The notes under the pieces are model-generated. The model saw nothing but the letters and a program-made list of their open reading frames with translations, was not told the DNA's origin and ran no database searches. From NCBI GenBank assembly GCA_013336025.1, contig JAAXUM010000046.1, forward strand, positions 1-9,182: a stretch of DNA of 9,182 bases, read 5' to 3'. This DNA is from Chlorobiaceae bacterium. Lineage in GTDB: Bacteria > Bacteroidota > Chlorobiia > Chlorobiales > Chlorobiaceae. A program made the translations under genes and the position numbers. Positions 5,962 through 9,182 of this stretch are shown piece after piece; position 1 is the first letter of the stretch, and every line of letters begins with the position of its first letter.

Positions 5962-8607
5962 ATGACACACCGGGCACTTAACCGTTTTATTGCAGTTTTT
6001 CTTTTTGTTGTTGCTGAAATTCTCTATCTCAGAACCATGGCTCCCACACTCTCTTTCTGGGATTGCGGAGAGTTTATCGCAACAGCTTATACACTTGGAA
6101 TTCCTCATCCTCCGGGAGCCCCGCTTTTTCTTCTTTTGGGCAGGCTCTTTTCCATGATTCCCTTTTTCGGCGATATCGGTGCGCGAGTGAACCTTATCAG
6201 CACCATTGCAAGCTCGGCAACCGTGATGCTGACCTATCTCATCACGCTCCGGTTTATTATTCTTTACCGTAAAAGCAATCCTGACACATGGAGTCCGGCT
6301 GAGAAAGTATCAGCATACGGAAGCTCTGTTATTGCAGCCTTAGCCCTTGCTTTTTCCGACAGTTTCTGGTTCAATGCTGTTGAAGCCGAAGTCTATGCCA
6401 TGTCGTCACTTTTCACGGCTCTTGTTACATGGCTGATGCTTCGCTGGTATGACGATGATCCACTTCCGGGTAACGAACGATGGCTTATGGCGGTCATGTA
6501 CATTATCGGGCTCTCAATCGGTGTGCATCTGCTCAGTCTTCTTGCGCTTTTCGCGGTTGCACTGGTGTACTGCTTTAAAAAATATGAGGTAACCCCCCGC
6601 TCGGTTGCATTATTCATCGCTGGTTCATCCGGACTGTTTATTCTGATCTATCAGGTCATCATCAAAGGGCTTCCGATTCTTCTTCAGTTTAGCTCATGGT
6701 CAGGTTTTTTTGCCTTTGCTGCGTTACTGGTATCCGGAATATGGTACACACACAGCAAAAGATATGTTCTCCTGAACACGTTTGTGGTCTCCCTGCTTCT
6801 TATTGTGATTGGTTATACCTCCTATGGCATGATCTTTATCCGGGCACAGGCAGGGCCGCCGATCAACGAGAATAATCCTTCAACTCCTGAAACATTTTAT
6901 TCCTATCTCAACCGGGACCAGTATGGAGAGATGCCTCTTTGGCCTCGACGCTGGTCTCCGGAACCCGTGCATCAGTATTTTTATCAGCAGTACGCCAGTG
7001 ATCTTGACTATTTCCTGACCTACCAGCTTAACCATATGTACCTGCGTTATCTGGGCTGGCAGTTTATAGGGCGCGAACACGATATGGAGGGAGCCGGTGT
7101 TGACTGGTCGGTGCTGTGGGGGCTGCCGTTTCTTTTCGGTTTTGCCGGCGCTGTTGCCCATTTCAGGAGGCAGTGGAAAATGGGTCTTGTCGTGACTGCG
7201 CTGTTTATTCTGACAGGAGCAGCTCTGGTGATCTATCTTAACCAGACTGAACCGCAGCCCAGAGAGCGCGATTACAGTTATGTGGGAAGTTTTTTTGCCT
7301 TTGCGATCTGGATTGGCATCGGGGTCGAAAGTTTTCTGCATCTGATGACAGAAAGGTTGAAACTTCACGCTGAACGTCATCGGTTAGCGCTTGCCCTTTT
7401 GACGCTGACGGCAGCTCTTCTTCTGATCAACGGCAGAATGCTGCAGGCAAACTTCCGCATGCATGACCGGTCGGGCAACTATGTTCCGTGGGATTGGGCA
7501 TGGAATATGCTGCAAAGCTGTGACAAGGATGCCATTCTTTTCACCAATGGCGATAACGATACCTTCCCACTCTGGTATCTTCAGGAAGTTGAACGCATCA
7601 GAACAGATGTTCGGGTGGTGAATCTGAGTCTGGCCAATACAGGCTGGTATTTGCAACAGCTTAAAAACACCTCTCCGAGGGGAGCCAAAACGGTTGCATT
7701 CGGTATGAGTGACGGTGAGCTTGCCTCGATTACCTATGAACCGCTTGATTCCGTGGAGGTGTCCGTTCCTGCCGCCATAGCGTCACGTGAGCTTCTGAAG
7801 GAGTCACGTCTTCAGGGCACCATGTTGTCTTCTGTACCGACTGAGACGATGCAGTGGCTTATGAAACCAACAGTCATGTTTGAAGGCCAGGGTTACCTGC
7901 GACCACAGGACAGAGCAGTCTATGAAATAGTGACCGGTAATTTTCCGCAGCGTCCGATTTACTTTGCGCTTACCGTTGATACGGAAAGTATGATTGGTCT
8001 TGAAAAAAACCTCCGGCTTGACGGTCTTGCCTACAAGGTGGTGCCGATGAAAAGCAGTGACCCGATGAGTAACGTCAATCCTGCGCTGCTCTATCATAAG
8101 CTTCTCGGTGTTTATCGCTACCACAATCTCGACAATCCGGAAATTTCTCTCGAAGAGACTTCCCGCAGGTTGTGTGCCAACTATTCGCCGCTTTTCATCA
8201 GACTTGCTCTTGAGCTTGCCGCCGAACCCGATGCCTCTCTGCGGGTAGAGGGCAAGTCCGGTTTGGCAGGCTTGAAGAAACGGGGCGCGATGGCGATTGA
8301 AGTTCTCGATACGGCTGCCGCTCTTCTCCCTCCGGATCGCTATCCGCTCAATCCTGAACTTGCCGGGACAGTCACAGCGCTCTACGCAAGGCTTGGGGAA
8401 AAGAAGAGAGCATATCCGTATATTGAATATCTTGAAAAGCTTGCAAAAACAACCGATCTTCATACTGATCCCCGTTTGTTTTATATGCTTGCAGGAGCGT
8501 ATCGCTCTATCGGAAGAGAGCAGGATGCACAGCGGGTTATCGAATCACTTTCCCGTGAGTTAAAGGAGCCTCGACTGCTGGAGGAATTTGAAAAAATGAA
8601 AGAATAG
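5962..8607 (+). CDS. DUF2723 (TMEM260-like) polytopic membrane protein, probable glycosyltransferase, with TPR-like C-terminus
   Basis: This 881-residue protein has a first transmembrane helix at about 8-28, then about ten more hydrophobic segments up to residue 492, followed by a soluble domain of nearly 390 residues. The first loop holds the DUF2723 signature FWDCGEF (32-38) with acidic D34 and E37, then GIPHPPGAPLFLLLGRLF (46-63). Acidic residues in this loop are typical of GT-C glycosyltransferases. PQPRERDYSYVGSFFAF (431-447) and FTNGDNDTFPLWYLQ (527-541) are further conserved blocks of the bacterial family. The last 90 or so residues (YARLGEKKRAYPYIEYLEKL, then YMLAGAYRSIGREQDAQRVI) look like TPR helices. 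Human TMEM260 is an O-mannosyltransferase; bacterial members are mostly unstudied. The gene lies 30 bases after hemW and 6 before lpxA, so an envelope glycosylation role is plausible but inferred. No clear SD precedes the ATG. Confidence 0.82.
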   Translation: MTHRALNRFIAVFLFVVAEILYLRTMAPTLSFWDCGEFIATAYTLGIPHPPGAPLFLLLGRLFSMIPFFGDIGARVNLISTIASSATVMLTYLITLRFIILYRKSNPDTWSPAEKVSAYGSSVIAALALAFSDSFWFNAVEAEVYAMSSLFTALVTWLMLRWYDDDPLPGNERWLMAVMYIIGLSIGVHLLSLLALFAVALVYCFKKYEVTPRSVALFIAGSSGLFILIYQVIIKGLPILLQFSSWSGFFAFAALLVSGIWYTHSKRYVLLNTFVVSLLLIVIGYTSYGMIFIRAQAGPPINENNPSTPETFYSYLNRDQYGEMPLWPRRWSPEPVHQYFYQQYASDLDYFLTYQLNHMYLRYLGWQFIGREHDMEGAGVDWSVLWGLPFLFGFAGAVAHFRRQWKMGLVVTALFILTGAALVIYLNQTEPQPRERDYSYVGSFFAFAIWIGIGVESFLHLMTERLKLHAERHRLALALLTLTAALLLINGRMLQANFRMHDRSGNYVPWDWAWNMLQSCDKDAILFTNGDNDTFPLWYLQEVERIRTDVRVVNLSLANTGWYLQQLKNTSPRGAKTVAFGMSDGELASITYEPLDSVEVSVPAAIASRELLKESRLQGTMLSSVPTETMQWLMKPTVMFEGQGYLRPQDRAVYEIVTGNFPQRPIYFALTVDTESMIGLEKNLRLDGLAYKVVPMKSSDPMSNVNPALLYHKLLGVYRYHNLDNPEISLEETSRRLCANYSPLFIRLALELAAEPDASLRVEGKSGLAGLKKRGAMAIEVLDTAAALLPPDRYPLNPELAGTVTALYARLGEKKRAYPYIEYLEKLAKTTDLHTDPRLFYMLAGAYRSIGREQDAQRVIESLSRELKEPRLLEEFEKMKE

Positions 8608-8613
8608 AAGCGT

Positions 8614-9182
8614 ATGAGCACCATACATGCAACAGCAATAATTGACCCCGGAGCAACGATTGGCGACAAGGTGACCGTTGGTCCATTTACTGTCATTGAA
8701 GATGATGTGGAGATCGGGGACGGTACCGTGATAGGGCCGCACGTGCATATAGCAAGTGGCGCCCGCATCGGCACTGCCTGCAGGATTCATGCCGGAGCTG
8801 TTCTTGCAACCGAGCCCCAGGATCTTAAATATGCCGGAGAAAAAACTCAACTCATTGTCGGTGACCGGACGGTGATAAGAGAGTGTGTTACGCTGAACCG
8901 GGGAACAAAAGCCAGCGGAAGAACTGTTGTCGGTTCCGATACGCTTGTTATGTCCTATGTTCATGCCGGTCACGATTGTGTGATAGGAAGCAATGTGGTT
9001 ATTGCCAACTCCGTCCAGTTTGGCGGACATTGTGAAGTTGGCGATTATGCTGTCATTGGAGGGCTTACCGGTGTGCACCAGTTTGTAAGGATCGGTCGTT
9101 ACTCGATGGTGGGCGGTATCGCACGGGCTTCGCTTGACGTTCCGCCTTATGTTATGGCAGGAGGTCATGCTTCGTTTCAAAC
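8614..9182 (+). CDS. lpxA: LpxA, UDP-N-acetylglucosamine acyltransferase, N-terminal part (runs off right edge)
   Basis: This is a 189-residue open fragment of the enzyme that transfers a hydroxyacyl chain from acyl carrier protein to UDP-GlcNAc, the first step of lipid A synthesis in the cytoplasm. Hexapeptide repeats of the left-handed beta helix run through the sequence (ATIGDK, VEIGDG, ARIGTA, CVIGSN, CEVGDY). The LpxA-specific block PQDLKYAGEKT (68-78) with IRECVTLNRGT (88-98) is present. The catalytic base is H120 in HAGHDC, equivalent to E. coli H125; H117, H139 and H155 match E. coli H122, H144 and H160. G168 aligns with E. coli G173, the acyl-chain ruler, which suggests a long-chain donor. 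The C-terminal helical domain (about 70 residues) lies beyond the window. It starts 6 bases after the DUF2723 gene with a weak AGAAG upstream. Presence of LpxA supports a lipid A-containing outer membrane. Confidence 0.93.
   Translation, partial: MSTIHATAIIDPGATIGDKVTVGPFTVIEDDVEIGDGTVIGPHVHIASGARIGTACRIHAGAVLATEPQDLKYAGEKTQLIVGDRTVIRECVTLNRGTKASGRTVVGSDTLVMSYVHAGHDCVIGSNVVIANSVQFGGHCEVGDYAVIGGLTGVHQFVRIGRYSMVGGIARASLDVPPYVMAGGHASFQ

Noticed and set aside
7804..8463. 219-codon minus-strand open frame inside the DUF2723 gene
   Set aside because: It is antisense to a strongly supported coding region, with no family resemblance or SD.
8560..9180. 206-codon minus-strand open frame opposite lpxA
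   Set aside because: lpxA motifs on the plus strand are unmistakable, and this frame shows only a low-complexity mirror of the hexapeptide repeats.

Overview
The window looks like chromosomal DNA of a green sulfur bacterium (Chlorobiaceae, Chlorobium/Pelodictyon type). The grounds are a BchJ-like V4R protein of bacteriochlorophyll synthesis, a GlgA whose sequence closely resembles the Chlorobium glycogen synthase as I remember it, and a DUF2723 membrane protein of the Bacteroidetes/Chlorobi type. This placement rests on recognising families by eye, not on a search.

Left part, minus strand. Bases 1-442 hold the N-terminal part of a gene that runs off the left edge. It joins a DUF2934 domain to the start of a phospholipase C X-type domain. 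A 443-base gap follows (443-885) in which I see no convincing gene, only a strong 15-bp hairpin and a smaller GC-rich one. Bases 886-2584 carry a two-gene minus-strand unit: an Ig-like-domain lipoprotein followed closely by bchJ. The lipoprotein gene only makes sense if translation begins at a CTG codon at 2584, which restores a full lipoprotein signal peptide behind a good Shine-Dalgarno sequence.

Right part, plus strand. After a divergent AT-rich spacer (2585-2709) come five co-directional genes with gaps of 6, 36, 30 and 6 bases, probably one transcription unit: glgA-type glycogen synthase, gmhB-type heptose bisphosphate phosphatase, hemW-type radical SAM protein, a large DUF2723 glycosyltransferase-like membrane protein with a TPR-like tail, and lpxA (cut by the right edge). 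Sugar nucleotide use, heptose phosphate processing, membrane glycosyl transfer and the first step of lipid A synthesis suggest a carbohydrate and cell-envelope theme, with hemW as the outlier.

I see no CRISPR array, tRNA, rRNA, insertion sequence or obvious defence system. The points most worth a second look are the CTG-started lipoprotein, the GlgA lacking the usual basic ADP-glucose-binding residues, the GmhB with two of four zinc ligands replaced, the HemW with an altered heme-binding signature, and the DUF2934-PLC fusion.
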